NCBI RefSeq assembly: GCF_000597865.1
Contig: NZ_CP007452.1
Span: 1,867,183 to 1,931,182, forward strand
Length of the DNA: 64,000 bases
Reading direction: 5' to 3'
Source of the DNA: Peptoclostridium acidaminophilum DSM 3953
GTDB taxonomy: Bacteria; Bacillota; Clostridia; Peptostreptococcales; Peptostreptococcaceae
In this document: positions 52,870 to 61,436 of the stretch, piece after piece
How positions within the stretch are numbered: the first letter of the stretch is position 1
Layout: each line of letters starts with the position of its first letter
Program-made: the position numbers and the translations under genes
Notes under the pieces: generated by a model
What the model saw: only the letters and a program-made list of their open reading frames with translations
Databases searched by the model: none
What the model was told of the DNA's origin: nothing

Positions 52870-53000
52870 GTGAACTACCCCCACTTTAGAAGTGGGAGCT
52901 TCTTGGTCAATAGAGCTACTGCTCTAAGTTTACCCAAGCTCCTAAGGTCGTCCCGACCTCGAAAATACCAAAACTATTATATTAGTTTCAGCAAGTTTTT
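52870..53000 (-). ncRNA. Predicted TnpB omega/reRNA scaffold, copy 2
   Basis: As in copy 1, the 107 nt after the tnpB stop fold into hairpins (AGGTCG-GGA-CGACCT at 52945-52959; AGAGC-AGTA-GCTCT; CCCACTT stem). By family rule the guide would be the DNA next to the right end, reading on the minus strand AGGGATATGAATAATTAT. Limits are inferred. Confidence 0.4.
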
Positions 53001-54047
53001 CGCCGCGTTTATATCCCGCTCGTGTACGGCTCTACACTCAGGGCAAGTCCATTCTCTAAGTCCAAGATTTTTGACTTCTGGATTTTTACATCCGCAGTCA
53101 GAGCATAGTTGAGAACTGGCATAATTCGATGGTGCGATAACCAAATCTCTGCCATTCCACTTAGACTTGTATTCAAGCATCGTCCTAAACATGCTCCATG
53201 ATACTTCGGATATGGCTTTTGCGAGACAATGATTCTTCAGCATATTCTTCACTTTTAGGTCTTCAATCGCTATTGCTTGGTTTTCGCTGACGATTTTAGA
53301 ACTAACCTTATGAAGAAAGTCTTTACGCTGATTGGCAATCTTCTCATGCAGCTTGGCTACTTTGATCCTTGCTTTGGCTCTATTGCTACCGCCCTTGGCT
53401 TTGCGCGATAAATTTTTTTGCAGTTTGGCAAGCCTTTTTTCTGACTTTCTAAGCAATTTAGGATTCGAGAACACTTCACCGTTTGAACAGATGGCAAAAT
53501 CCTTTAGGCCTACATCAATGCCGACTTTATTTTTTGCTTTTGGCAATGGCTCAATCTCAGTTTCAACTAACACAGATATGAAATATTTGCCTGATGAGGT
53601 TTTGGAAACGGTACACGACTTGATCAATCCATTGAAATCTCTGTGCTGTTTGACTCTGACTTTGGATTTGAGCTTTGGTAACTTAATATAGCCATCTTCA
53701 ATGAAGACTGTGCCCTTTTGATTGTTGGTCGTGTAGGCGTGCTTATTGGACTTCTTCGACTTGAATCTCGGAAAACCCACAGACTTATCTCGAAAGAAGT
53801 TCTTGTACGCTTTGTTTAGATTGAGTTGAGCATTTGCAAGAGCCAAACTGTCTACTTCTTTGAGCCACTCAAACTCTTCCTTGTACCCGGCCGGAGTGTT
53901 GTTTAAGCTCTCGCCAGTTTGCTTGTAATACTCGATTTTGTCTGCAAGCATTCTGTTGTAGACGAATCTGACACAGCCGAAGCACTTGGCGAAGTATTCT
54001 CTTTGCTCTGCATTTGGATAGATTCGATACTTGTAAGCTCTTAGAAT
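52977..54047 (-). CDS. tnpB: TnpB RNA-guided nuclease, full length with ATT start
   Basis: 356-residue nuclease ancestor of Cas12 proteins. Motifs all present: Ruv[15 protein letters not shown], Ruv[12 protein letters not shown], zinc ribbon CSDC...CPEC and Ruv[14 protein letters not shown]. The ATG used in copy 1 has become ATT (minus strand 54047-54045, ATT CTA AGA), a rare start codon; the next in-frame ATG is at 53951 and would lose about 32 residues of the N-terminal wedge region ([16 protein letters not shown]). Expression may therefore be weak. The gene follows tnpA by 6 nt. Confidence 0.85.
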   Translation of the reverse strand: MLRAYKYRIYPNAEQREYFAKCFGCVRFVYNRMLADKIEYYKQTGESLNNTPAGYKEEFEWLKEVDSLALANAQLNLNKAYKNFFRDKSVGFPRFKSKKSNKHAYTTNNQKGTVFIEDGYIKLPKLKSKVRVKQHRDFNGLIKSCTVSKTSSGKYFISVLVETEIEPLPKAKNKVGIDVGLKDFAICSNGEVFSNPKLLRKSEKRLAKLQKNLSRKAKGGSNRAKARIKVAKLHEKIANQRKDFLHKVSSKIVSENQAIAIEDLKVKNMLKNHCLAKAISEVSWSMFRTMLEYKSKWNGRDLVIAPSNYASSQLCSDCGCKNPEVKNLGLREWTCPECRAVHERDINAAKNLLKLI

Positions 54048-54053
54048 AGCGGT

Positions 54054-54458
54054 TCACCTCGCTTTCTGGCCTTGGCTTTCGATGTACTGTCTGACAATAT
54101 CAATGGGCTCACCACCTGTCGTTAGCAGACAGTAACTCTTGCTCCAAAAGTATTCTTTCCACAAATATTGTTTGATAGTCGGAAACTCTTTCTTTATCAG
54201 CCGACTGCTTGCACTCTTATACGCATTTAGAAACTTTGATATTTCTGAGTTTGGATAGGCTCTAAACAGAACACGGACATGATCTTTGTCGTGATTCCAT
54301 TCTTCAATAGTGATTCCGTACTTTGGAGATATATATTCGAAAATTTCTTTCAGTCTATTGGAAATTGCTCCATCTATTACCTTGCGACGATATTTTACAA
54401 CTAATATCAATTGGTAACTCAATTTGAATACTGAATGATTGTTTGTATCAAGAATCAT
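54054..54458 (-). CDS. tnpA: IS200/IS605 TnpA with mutated HUH motif
   Basis: 134 residues, over 90 percent identical by eye to copy 1 TnpA. The HUH motif reads HVRVLF: the second His codon CAT is CGT (+ strand 54273-54275), so metal binding and cleavage are expected to fail. The catalytic Tyr in VRQYIESQ is kept. Start by the same rule as copy 1 (GAGGTG, ATG 54458). Copy 2 probably cannot transpose on its own but could be moved by copy 1 TnpA. Confidence 0.88.
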   Translation of the reverse strand: MILDTNNHSVFKLSYQLILVVKYRRKVIDGAISNRLKEIFEYISPKYGITIEEWNHDKDHVRVLFRAYPNSEISKFLNAYKSASSRLIKKEFPTIKQYLWKEYFWSKSYCLLTTGGEPIDIVRQYIESQGQKAR

Positions 54459-54781
54459 TGGCATCACCTCGTATTTATTGTATACCACAGACTCTGTTTC
54501 ATAAACTACTTTTGCCTTACGGCAGGGCTATCCATCCCCACCCTACGCTCTCACTATCGTGAGCAAGGTGGCCTTGAGAGTGGGGAATTCCGCCCAATTC
54601 GTTAAAATATGTGAACGCAAGACGCCTGTTCCTCTTTACAAAAGTCGTCATCTTTCTTATAGTTTTATTATAGCTAATATTTCCTAGTCAGCACTACTTA
54701 CATATCCAGAACACTTCCTCTTTAGGGAGATGATTTGAGGCTTGAAGGGCTGCGCCCCAAAATTTCAATAGGAGTGATCAT

Positions 54782-57073
54782 ATGGCAAAAAAATTCGTTT
54801 TGATTTTTTCTTTTATGCTTTCAGTTTTAATTTTTTCATCCTCCGCATTCGCAGAGCAGTGGAGCTCCATAGAAACCAACGGCATTCCTTACATGAATCC
54901 CGAAGGAATCTATTTCGACAACTCCGGAGGCAAGTGGATCACCGGACAGGATTCGGATAAAGGCAGCGTGTTTTTATGGTCCGAATCGGGCGATCATCAA
55001 TACTATAACAGCGAAACCACCGGCGGCAATCTCAAAAATGACGTGCAGGTAAGAGACCTGCTGTTTGACGACAACGGCGCCACATGGTTTGCAACCTGGG
55101 GCGATGGCCTTAAGATTAAAAAAGCGGACGGCTCATGGCTTTCCTTCAATCAAAACGACGACTACGAAAGATACATAATGTCAGACGAGGTGCTCCAGAT
55201 ATTCGACGCCGGAGCCGACGGAAAATGGATTCTTACATACCAAGGCGCCTATCTTGTGACTAATGACTACGAGGTCGCAGCAGGCAAAAGCATAATACTC
55301 TCAGATTATCATCCCGCCTGCCTGTTTGTAGACAGCAACAAGCACATTTGGATAGGGACTGAATACGGAATCCTCACAGACTCAAAATCAGGCAGCGGCT
55401 CTTTTGATTATGTGCACAACGTATATCCAGGCTCAGACATGCCTCCCGCAGACTATTCCCACTGCTTCTCAAGCATATCCCAGGACGGTGAAGGCAATCT
55501 CTGGTTTGGAACTAGCAACTACGGAACAGACGGCGTTTACATGCTCAGCGCAGATGGAGAATGGACAAAATACACAGCCTCAAATTCCCCATTCCCTTCA
55601 GTTTCAATAACCGACATGGAATACGACAGCTCTTCGGGAACTGTTTGGATGAGCACATACTACGGAGAGCTCATACAGGCTTTGGGGTCAAGTATACAGT
55701 CCTATAGCAAGGAAGATCTTGGAATAACAGGGGGCGACTCTATTTTCTCCTTGCGACTCGATTCCGATGGCGGCATTTGGCTTATATGCCACGATTTCAT
55801 GTCTAGCATATACAAAATATCCCTCGTTGGGGGCGATGCGTCTGGACCCTACAACATAAACACTACATCCACATCTCTTGCAACCTACAGAATACACGAC
55901 ATGGAAATTGACAAGGACGGCGGCCTCTGGGTTGCAGGGGACGAAGGCTCTGTGTCGAGAAGGACTCCTGAAGGCGACTGGATTCAGTACAGAGACCTTG
56001 GCGAATACAGCGTTTCGGGACTTGCTGTGGATTCAAACAATGTAATGTACATACTCCCATTAAAGGGTCCTGTAATGGCTTACGACGTCAACAGCGAGAA
56101 TTGGCTTGAGGTACCCCAGCCGCCCGAGGAAATATTCTATTCCTACGGTGCATACGTAGACTCAAAGGACGGCAAGTGGTTCTACACCTCTGACGGTATT
56201 TACTACCTGAGTCCCGACAACAGCAGCTGGGAGATATATACAAGCAGCTCCACCACCGGTGCCATACCTTCCGACATGATAAACTGCGCCTACGAGGACG
56301 GCGAAGGCAACATATGGATAGGCACCAGAGAAGGCGCCGCCAGGATGTCTGAAGACGGCTCGTGGGAGGGCTTTTATTCAGGCGAATCCAACTTCATGGG
56401 AGGAGACATAACAAGCTTTGTCGAAAACGATCTTGGCGAGCTTTACGCGATAGGCTCCTACGGCGTTCAAATGTATTCTCCTGACGGCTGGACAGACGTG
56501 AGCCACACCGACTTCCCGGCTGGAAAAGCGCTCAAAATGAGCAACGGGGACATCTGGGCGGGAACGACTCTTTTGAAAAATGACGGCGGCAAGACCGTCT
56601 ATGATCACGATTCTACGGGAGGTATATTGCCGGAAAGCAGCTATCTTGGAGGCATACTCAAATCTTCAGCCTATGACCAGGACGGGACAGTATATTTTGC
56701 TTATATGTACGACGGGATTAAGCTTGTAAGCGGCCTTGAATGGCCCTCTTCCGAGGACAGAAAGTATACTCCTTGGAGTCCTGCAGCCTCAAGCCCTGTC
56801 GACACGGACTACAAATGGAGCATCTCCCTTAGCAAGCCCGCCGACGATTCTACCGTAAACGACTCGAGCATATTCGTATGCAAGAAGGGAAGCAGCGCAA
56901 GGCACAGCGTGTCTGTAAGCCTTAATCCTTCCGATTCAAGCATAATAGAGATAACACCTATTACTCTTTACGATTCGTCAGAGGAATATGTCATATACAT
57001 TGGCGATTCTATAAAAAACGTGGACGGAGAAAATCTTTCAAAGGCTATCAGATTTGAATTCCAGACAAAATAG
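54782..57073 (+). CDS. Secreted beta-propeller protein with SbsA-like Ig C-terminus
   Basis: 763-residue secreted protein with a signal peptide (about 1-24, ending SSAFA-EQ). About 25-660 holds a beta-propeller with repeating Reg_prop-like strands ([DS]xxGxxWxGT): DNSGGKWITGQ, DNNGATWFATWGDG, DSNKHIWIGTEYG, DGEGNLWFGTSN, DKDGGLWVAGDEG and DGEGNIWIGTREG. In regulators this fold senses ligands, but here no kinase follows. A C-terminal Ig domain (about 675-763, SISLSKPADDSTV...FEFQTK) matches those of 43234-45177 and 49806-52766. ATG 54782 follows GGAGTGATC. Probably a surface binding or sensing protein; function unknown. Confidence 0.82.
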   Translation: MAKKFVLIFSFMLSVLIFSSSAFAEQWSSIETNGIPYMNPEGIYFDNSGGKWITGQDSDKGSVFLWSESGDHQYYNSETTGGNLKNDVQVRDLLFDDNGATWFATWGDGLKIKKADGSWLSFNQNDDYERYIMSDEVLQIFDAGADGKWILTYQGAYLVTNDYEVAAGKSIILSDYHPACLFVDSNKHIWIGTEYGILTDSKSGSGSFDYVHNVYPGSDMPPADYSHCFSSISQDGEGNLWFGTSNYGTDGVYMLSADGEWTKYTASNSPFPSVSITDMEYDSSSGTVWMSTYYGELIQALGSSIQSYSKEDLGITGGDSIFSLRLDSDGGIWLICHDFMSSIYKISLVGGDASGPYNINTTSTSLATYRIHDMEIDKDGGLWVAGDEGSVSRRTPEGDWIQYRDLGEYSVSGLAVDSNNVMYILPLKGPVMAYDVNSENWLEVPQPPEEIFYSYGAYVDSKDGKWFYTSDGIYYLSPDNSSWEIYTSSSTTGAIPSDMINCAYEDGEGNIWIGTREGAARMSEDGSWEGFYSGESNFMGGDITSFVENDLGELYAIGSYGVQMYSPDGWTDVSHTDFPAGKALKMSNGDIWAGTTLLKNDGGKTVYDHDSTGGILPESSYLGGILKSSAYDQDGTVYFAYMYDGIKLVSGLEWPSSEDRKYTPWSPAASSPVDTDYKWSISLSKPADDSTVNDSSIFVCKKGSSARHSVSVSLNPSDSSIIEITPITLYDSSEEYVIYIGDSIKNVDGENLSKAIRFEFQTK

Positions 57074-57112
57074 CTCGAGTGGAGCTTAGCCATCAGAATT
57101 CCTTTACTAAAA

Positions 57113-57138
57113 ACAGCCCGGCATATTCGCCGGGCTGT
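57113..57138. terminator. Bidirectional terminator between the propeller gene and the hydrolase
   Basis: ACAGCCCGGC and GCCGGGCTGT arms; + strand tail CTGTTATTTTT. Confidence 0.85.
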
Positions 57139-57142
57139 TCTG

Positions 57143-57787
57143 TTATTTTTCGACTAAATATTTCTCAAACCAGGCTGAGGCGAGCTCCGCAACGCTCTCC
57201 AGGGCGCCGCGCTCCTCGAAAAGATGACCGGCCCTTGGCACTATTTTAAGCTCCTTAACGGCGGTGATTTTTTCATACGCCTTTTCGTTGAGCTCCACGA
57301 CAGTATAGTCATGTCCGCCTACAATAAGGAGCGTAGGCGATTTGACCCTGTCAAGATACGGCAAGGCCATATCAGGCCGCCCTCCCCGGGAAACAACAGC
57401 GCCAATCTCATCTCCCAGCGCAGCCGCGGCCTCTACTGCCGCAGCAGCCCCGGTGCTTGCGCCGAAATAACCTATAGAAAACCCTCTCGTATTCTCCTGC
57501 TCTTTTATCCATTTTGTAGCCGCAAGCAGACGCCTCGTCAGCAATGCTATATCAAATCGCCTGTCGTAGTCCCTGTCCTCCTGGGGAGTCATAAGGTCCA
57601 TCAGCAGAGTCCCAAGCCCGTGCTTTCTTAGGACCTGCGCAACATAAGTGTTGCGGGGACTGAACCTGCTGCTGCCGCTTCCGTGGGCGAATATAACTAT
57701 TCCAACAGCTCCCGGCGGAATCTCCAATATTCCAGGCAGCATTACGTTTCCGTCCGGTATAATTACTGATGCTTCTTTTTTGTCCAT
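57143..57787 (-). CDS. Dienelactone-hydrolase-like alpha/beta hydrolase
   Basis: 214-residue cytosolic alpha/beta hydrolase. The nucleophile elbow is GYFGASTGAAAAVEAA (about 106-121, Ser in GASTG), the oxyanion/cap loop VIFAHGSGSSRFSPRN (about 31-46), the acid Asp in LLIVGGHDYTVVELNEK (about 154-170) and the His in VPRAGHLFEE (about 184-193). It belongs to the dienelactone hydrolase group often found near phosphoribosyltransferase genes; the natural substrate is unknown. ATG 57787 follows AAGGATGGCG. It stands alone. Confidence 0.82.
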   Translation of the reverse strand: MDKKEASVIIPDGNVMLPGILEIPPGAVGIVIFAHGSGSSRFSPRNTYVAQVLRKHGLGTLLMDLMTPQEDRDYDRRFDIALLTRRLLAATKWIKEQENTRGFSIGYFGASTGAAAAVEAAAALGDEIGAVVSRGGRPDMALPYLDRVKSPTLLIVGGHDYTVVELNEKAYEKITAVKELKIVPRAGHLFEERGALESVAELASAWFEKYLVEK

Positions 57788-57898
57788 GAGATCGCCATCC
57801 TTTCAAGTAGCCAATCTTAACACGCCTGCGCACAAACTAATATGCCAAACTAGCATCTGCCGCTATTATACCCGGAATCAAATTTTATACGCAGCAAA

Positions 57899-57917
57899 GG
57901 GCGACCCAGGGCCGCCC
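57899..57917 (-). terminator. Weak terminator after the VanZ-like gene
   Basis: GGGCG and CGCCC arms with a 9 nt loop, minus-strand tail TTTGC; poor T run. Confidence 0.4.
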
Positions 57918-57925
57918 TCCTTAGT

Positions 57926-58411
57926 CTAGAATATTCTTTTCAATCTGCTTATTGCCGGCAGCATACGCCCCGCAACTAGCCCCATGACAACTCCCACGTT
58001 GTCCACCAGAACGTCGCGGACTTCACCGCTCCTACCCGGTATGAACGTCTGGTAGTATTCGTCCACAGCAGAAAAGAGTGTCACTACTATATATGCAATA
58101 AGATAGCTCCTATAGCCCCTTACTCCAGACATCCTAAGGCACGTTGCCATGAGCACGGCCAAAACAAAGTAGTTGAACATGTGGGCGTTCTTGCGCACGT
58201 AGAAGTGCAGCCTGCCGTTGTCTGCTATCTGTATCTTCAGACTCTCCTCCATTTTTTCTACCGCCGGCTCCACCCTTTCAAGCACTGCTTGGCTTTTTCT
58301 GTCGGAAATATCAGCCGGGTCGCTTGAAAACGAAACAATCAGCAGCATCCACCCAATGACCATGAGCCATGAAATAATTGAGACCGCTTTTTTACTTTTC
58401 AATAAAATCAT
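57926..58411 (-). CDS. VanZ-like membrane protein
   Basis: 161 residues with about four transmembrane helices (about 10-28, 72-92, 100-118, 134-150). VanZ-family motifs are FVRKNAHMFNYFVLAVL-type (HFYVRKNAHMFNYFVLAVLM) around residue 70 and the acidic segment SAVDEYYQTFIPGRSGEVRD (about 113-132) followed by VDNVGVVMG. Some relatives give low-level teicoplanin resistance; most have no known job. The start is ATG 58411, or TTG 58402 with a better spaced AAGGGATGA. Confidence 0.88.
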   Translation of the reverse strand: MILLKSKKAVSIISWLMVIGWMLLIVSFSSDPADISDRKSQAVLERVEPAVEKMEESLKIQIADNGRLHFYVRKNAHMFNYFVLAVLMATCLRMSGVRGYRSYLIAYIVVTLFSAVDEYYQTFIPGRSGEVRDVLVDNVGVVMGLVAGRMLPAISRLKRIF

Positions 58412-58533
58412 CCCTTTACAAAAAACACGAGTTGTATATCATACATTATATACTTAATTTCTTTATATATACAGTCCTTGATATTGCCATTTGACCACAT
58501 GGGTTTTTAAGAGATTTTCTTCTCGAGTGAATC

Positions 58534-58555
58534 AGCCCTAATGGGGCTTTTTCAG
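58534..58555 (+). other. Hairpin with T tail upstream of VanZ-like gene
   Basis: AGCCC-TAAT-GGGGCT followed by TTTTT on the + strand. No + strand gene ends here; zwf ends at 58586 on the minus strand. Purpose unclear. Confidence 0.35.
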
Positions 58556-58585
58556 ATCTGACTTGTTAAGTTGGTCCTATCGCCT

Positions 58586-60046
58586 TCACCACCAATGCCT
58601 GCCATCCTTTTCGAGCAGCCTGTCGGCTTCCTTTGGCCCGCTGCTTCCCGCGCTATAAAGATGCAAATTTTCCCTCTTTCTGACCTTGCAATCCAGTATA
58701 CTGTCTATAAGCATCCAGGCTCTTTCAATTTCGTCCCATCTGGCATAAAGCGTGGAATCCCCTTCAAGGACATCATGTATTAACCTCTCATAAGCCTCCG
58801 GCGTGAATTTTCTGAATTCGCAGCTTTTGCAGTAGCTCATGCTAAAGGGCACTATCTTGTCGAAGCTGCCAGGCTTTTTCATGTTGAACTGGAGAGATAT
58901 TCCCTCCTCAGGATATATCTTTATAATCAGCAGATTCGGCGCAAGACCCCTGTAGGCCTCCAAGCCGTATATGCTCGAAAAGTCCTTGAACTCTACAACT
59001 ATGCCGACAAGCCTCTCATTAAGCCTTTTGCCAGTTCTCACATACACAGACACCCCCTTCCACCTTGCGTTTGACACGTTCAGCTTAAGCGCTGCAAATG
59101 TTTCTGTTGCAGAATCCTCTGCCACTTCGCTTTCATGCCTGTAGCCTGCAATATTTTCTCCGTCTATAACACCCTCTGCATACTGACCGATAATAAGGTT
59201 CTTGTCTATGTCTTCAGGCGTTATTCCGCTGATTTTTTTTATAATCTTTACTTTCTGGTCACGTATAGCCTCCGGATCAAGGCTTTTGGGGCGTTCCATC
59301 ATCACAAGGGACATAAGCTGAACTATATGGTTTTGCACCATGTCCCTGAGAGCCCCCGAGTTTTCGTAGTACTCCCCTCTGCCCTCAATCCCAGTGTCCT
59401 CAAGTATCGATATCTGTATGTTGTCTATGTGCCTTGAGTTCCACACAGGCTCGAATATGGCATTTGCAAACCTTATGCTCATTATGTTTTGTATCATCTC
59501 CTTGCCCAGATAGTGATCAATCCTGTATATGCTCTCTTCGGGAAATGCGCTTCTAATTTCTCTGTTGAGCCTTCTGGCGCTTGCAAGACTGCTGCCAAAG
59601 GGTTTTTCTATAACCAGCCTCCTGTAGCTTCCTTCTCCACGTGACATCCCCGAATCCCTCAGATTCTTTACTATGGAGCTGAAATACTCCGGTGATGCGG
59701 CAAGATAGTAAACCCTCCCCACCGGCTTTCCATGCAATTTTTCCAAGCCTTCAAGCTCGGATTCGAGCTTCCTGTAATCTTCAATATCCTCAAAGCCCAA
59801 CCTTCTGTAGTTGAGCCTGCTCTCGAACCTTGCCCATGTCTGCTCATCGTATCCGAATCTAGAATATTTTGAAACGCTGTTCTTTGCCGCAATCTTGAAC
59901 TCCGCCTGGGCTACATCACCCCTGGCAGCTGCGAATATTGCAAGCCCTTCCGGGAGCATATTTTCGAATTCAAGGTTGTACTGGGCCGGCAGAAGCTTTT
60001 TCATGCTAAGGTTCCCGCTTCCTCCAAACAAAACAAAAAAGCACAT
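58586..60046 (-). CDS. zwf: Glucose-6-phosphate 1-dehydrogenase
   Basis: Oxidises glucose 6-phosphate to 6-phosphogluconolactone with NAD(P). 486 residues: cofactor loop FVLFGGSGNLSMKKLLPA (about 4-21) in place of the common GASGDLxxRKL, VIEKPFGSSLASARRLN (about 140-156), the substrate/catalytic site YRIDHYLGKEMIQNIMSIRF (about 169-188), and C-terminal GDSTLYARWDEIERAW. The changed loop (GGSGNLS) may alter coenzyme preference. ATG 60046 follows GGAGGTGAATT. It is 16 nt after gnd, one operon. Confidence 0.95.
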   Translation of the reverse strand: MCFFVLFGGSGNLSMKKLLPAQYNLEFENMLPEGLAIFAAARGDVAQAEFKIAAKNSVSKYSRFGYDEQTWARFESRLNYRRLGFEDIEDYRKLESELEGLEKLHGKPVGRVYYLAASPEYFSSIVKNLRDSGMSRGEGSYRRLVIEKPFGSSLASARRLNREIRSAFPEESIYRIDHYLGKEMIQNIMSIRFANAIFEPVWNSRHIDNIQISILEDTGIEGRGEYYENSGALRDMVQNHIVQLMSLVMMERPKSLDPEAIRDQKVKIIKKISGITPEDIDKNLIIGQYAEGVIDGENIAGYRHESEVAEDSATETFAALKLNVSNARWKGVSVYVRTGKRLNERLVGIVVEFKDFSSIYGLEAYRGLAPNLLIIKIYPEEGISLQFNMKKPGSFDKIVPFSMSYCKSCEFRKFTPEAYERLIHDVLEGDSTLYARWDEIERAWMLIDSILDCKVRKRENLHLYSAGSSGPKEADRLLEKDGRHWW

Positions 60047-60062
60047 AATTCACCTCCAGGTT

Positions 60063-60956
60063 CTACTTTGACACATCGTGTCCGCCGAACTCGCGCCTAA
60101 GCGACGATACCACCTTCGCCGAAAAAGAGTCATTGTCATTCGATGCATACCTTGCAAGCAGCGACTGGGTTATAACGCTTGCCGGCACCCCCAGCTCAAG
60201 GGCTTCCTGCACCGCCCACAGCCCTTCGCCTGAGGATGCTATTTTGCCCTTTACACCTTCAAGCTGAGGGCTGTTTTGGAAGGCCCTATGGCAGAGCTCC
60301 ATGAGCCAGCCCCTTATCACCGAGCCGTTGCTCCACACCGCCGCCAGTTTTTCATTGTCAATTGCAAAATCGCTCCTTTGGATTATTTCAAATCCCTCTC
60401 CGACGGCCTGGAGCATTCCGTATTCTATTCCGTTATGGACCATCTTGGCAAAATGACCGCTTCCGCTTCTTCCAAGATATGCACAGCCGCCCTTGACGCA
60501 CAAATCCCCGAACAAGGCCTCAAACCTTTTGAATTCCTCTTCTTCTCCGCCTATCATCATGCAGGCTCCGCTTCTGGCTCCTTCGACTCCGCCGCTTGTG
60601 CCCACGTCAATGAAGCCTATGCCTCTTTTTAGGAGTTCATCGTGCCGCCTGATTGAATCCTTGTAGTGGGAGTTTCCCCCATCTATTATTGTGTCGCCCT
60701 GCCCCATGCAACGCTTCAATCCATCTATGACAGCTTCGACAGCTTCCCCCGCCGGCACCATCACCCATACGGTCTTTCCATCTCCCAGCCCAGCGCATAG
60801 CTCTTCCAGACTTCGCACGGTCCGGACGCCCTCCTTCTTAGCCGCTTCCATGCTTGCCTGCGATATGTCGTATGCTATCACATCATGGCCCTTTTCCATC
60901 ATATTAAGCATTAGGTTGTAACCCATCTTCCCAAGCCCCACAACACCTAGCCTCAT
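60063..60956 (-). CDS. gnd: 6-phosphogluconate dehydrogenase (decarboxylating), short YqeC-like form
   Basis: Makes ribulose 5-phosphate and CO2 from 6-phosphogluconate. The 297-residue length is that of the short, often NAD-dependent, Gnd/YqeC group rather than the 470-residue form. Motifs: LGVVGLGKMGYNLMLNMMEK (about 3-22), IDGGNSHYKDS (about 91-101), GFIDVGTSGGVEGARSGACM (about 113-132) and HFAKMVHNGIEYGMLQAVGE (about 169-188, catalytic Lys). ATG 60956 follows GAGGGAGGATTCCT. It leads the gnd-zwf unit. Confidence 0.95.
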   Translation of the reverse strand: MRLGVVGLGKMGYNLMLNMMEKGHDVIAYDISQASMEAAKKEGVRTVRSLEELCAGLGDGKTVWVMVPAGEAVEAVIDGLKRCMGQGDTIIDGGNSHYKDSIRRHDELLKRGIGFIDVGTSGGVEGARSGACMMIGGEEEEFKRFEALFGDLCVKGGCAYLGRSGSGHFAKMVHNGIEYGMLQAVGEGFEIIQRSDFAIDNEKLAAVWSNGSVIRGWLMELCHRAFQNSPQLEGVKGKIASSGEGLWAVQEALELGVPASVITQSLLARYASNDNDSFSAKVVSSLRREFGGHDVSK

Positions 60957-61214
60957 AGGAATCCTCCCTCTGCAATTTCGTATTCGAGCTCATTTGATAC
61001 CCCCAAAATAAAAGCCAAAGCCGCTATAATAGCTTGTCGCCATCTACGTAAAACTAAAGCTGGCAATCTTATTTCCATGTTGGAATTATACCCTTTAACA
61101 AGCTCCCTACTAATTGTTACCCTGTTTTTTTTAAGGAGATTGCATCTGCTTGCATTTCTTATCCTGAAAGGAGCAAATTCATAATGTGTTTGAGAATTTC
61201 TCATCAACTGAGAA

Positions 61215-61268
61215 AGGACTTGTTTTTTAATATCAGTCTTAACGAAAGCCGAATAAAAAACAAGTCCT
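61215..61268. repeat. 15-bp inverted repeat
   Basis: AGGACTTGTTTTTTA (61215-61229) and TAAAAAACAAGTCCT (61254-61268), 24 nt loop. It could be a terminator remnant, a regulator site or an end of a small mobile repeat. Confidence 0.7.
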
Positions 61269-61356
61269 GTTTTCATGCCCTTTATTTTCTTAACACAGTA
61301 ACTAATAGACAATATGCATCTGTCTTTTGAAATCTCAAAGCACCTATAAAACAAAT

Positions 61357-61403
61357 AAAAACACGGCCCTATGGCTGCCAAAAGCCTGTAGGACCGTGTT
61401 TTT
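61357..61403 (-). terminator. Terminator after the NCS1 permease
   Basis: AAAAACACGG and CCGTGTTTTT outer arms with an inner CCTA...TAGG and AGCC/GGCT stem, T run at the end on either strand. Confidence 0.85.
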
Positions 61404-61436
61404 ATTTATATGCGTTTTTATCTGGCTTGTTAGCCC

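Larger units (their letters stand above)
52870..54601 (-). mobile_element. IS200/IS605-family element, copy 2 (tnpB whole, tnpA HUH mutated)
   Basis: 1732 bp, same orientation and same ends as copy 1 (6456-7885): GTGAACTACCCCC at the left and G before TTAAA (54602-54606) at the right, so the minus-strand target is again TTTAA. Hairpins CCCACTT-TAG-AAGTGGG (52880-52896) and CTCAC-TATC-GTGAG (right end) are conserved. It has the 281 bp missing from copy 1 tnpB and an extra 21 bp near the right end. It lies between two secreted-protein genes and breaks neither. Confidence 0.92.
60957..61436. other. 480-bp region upstream of gnd, no convincing gene
   Basis: Contains a perfect 15-bp inverted repeat (61215-61268) and the permease terminator (61357-61403). 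An open frame (60953-61381, minus) starts inside the terminator, has odd composition and no ribosome site, so I do not call it. The gnd promoter should lie in this region. Confidence 0.6.

Noticed and set aside
60953-61381. 142-residue open frame on the minus strand upstream of gnd
   Set aside because: Its start lies inside the permease terminator, there is no ribosome site, no family resemblance, and it overlaps the gnd start. The composition looks non-coding.
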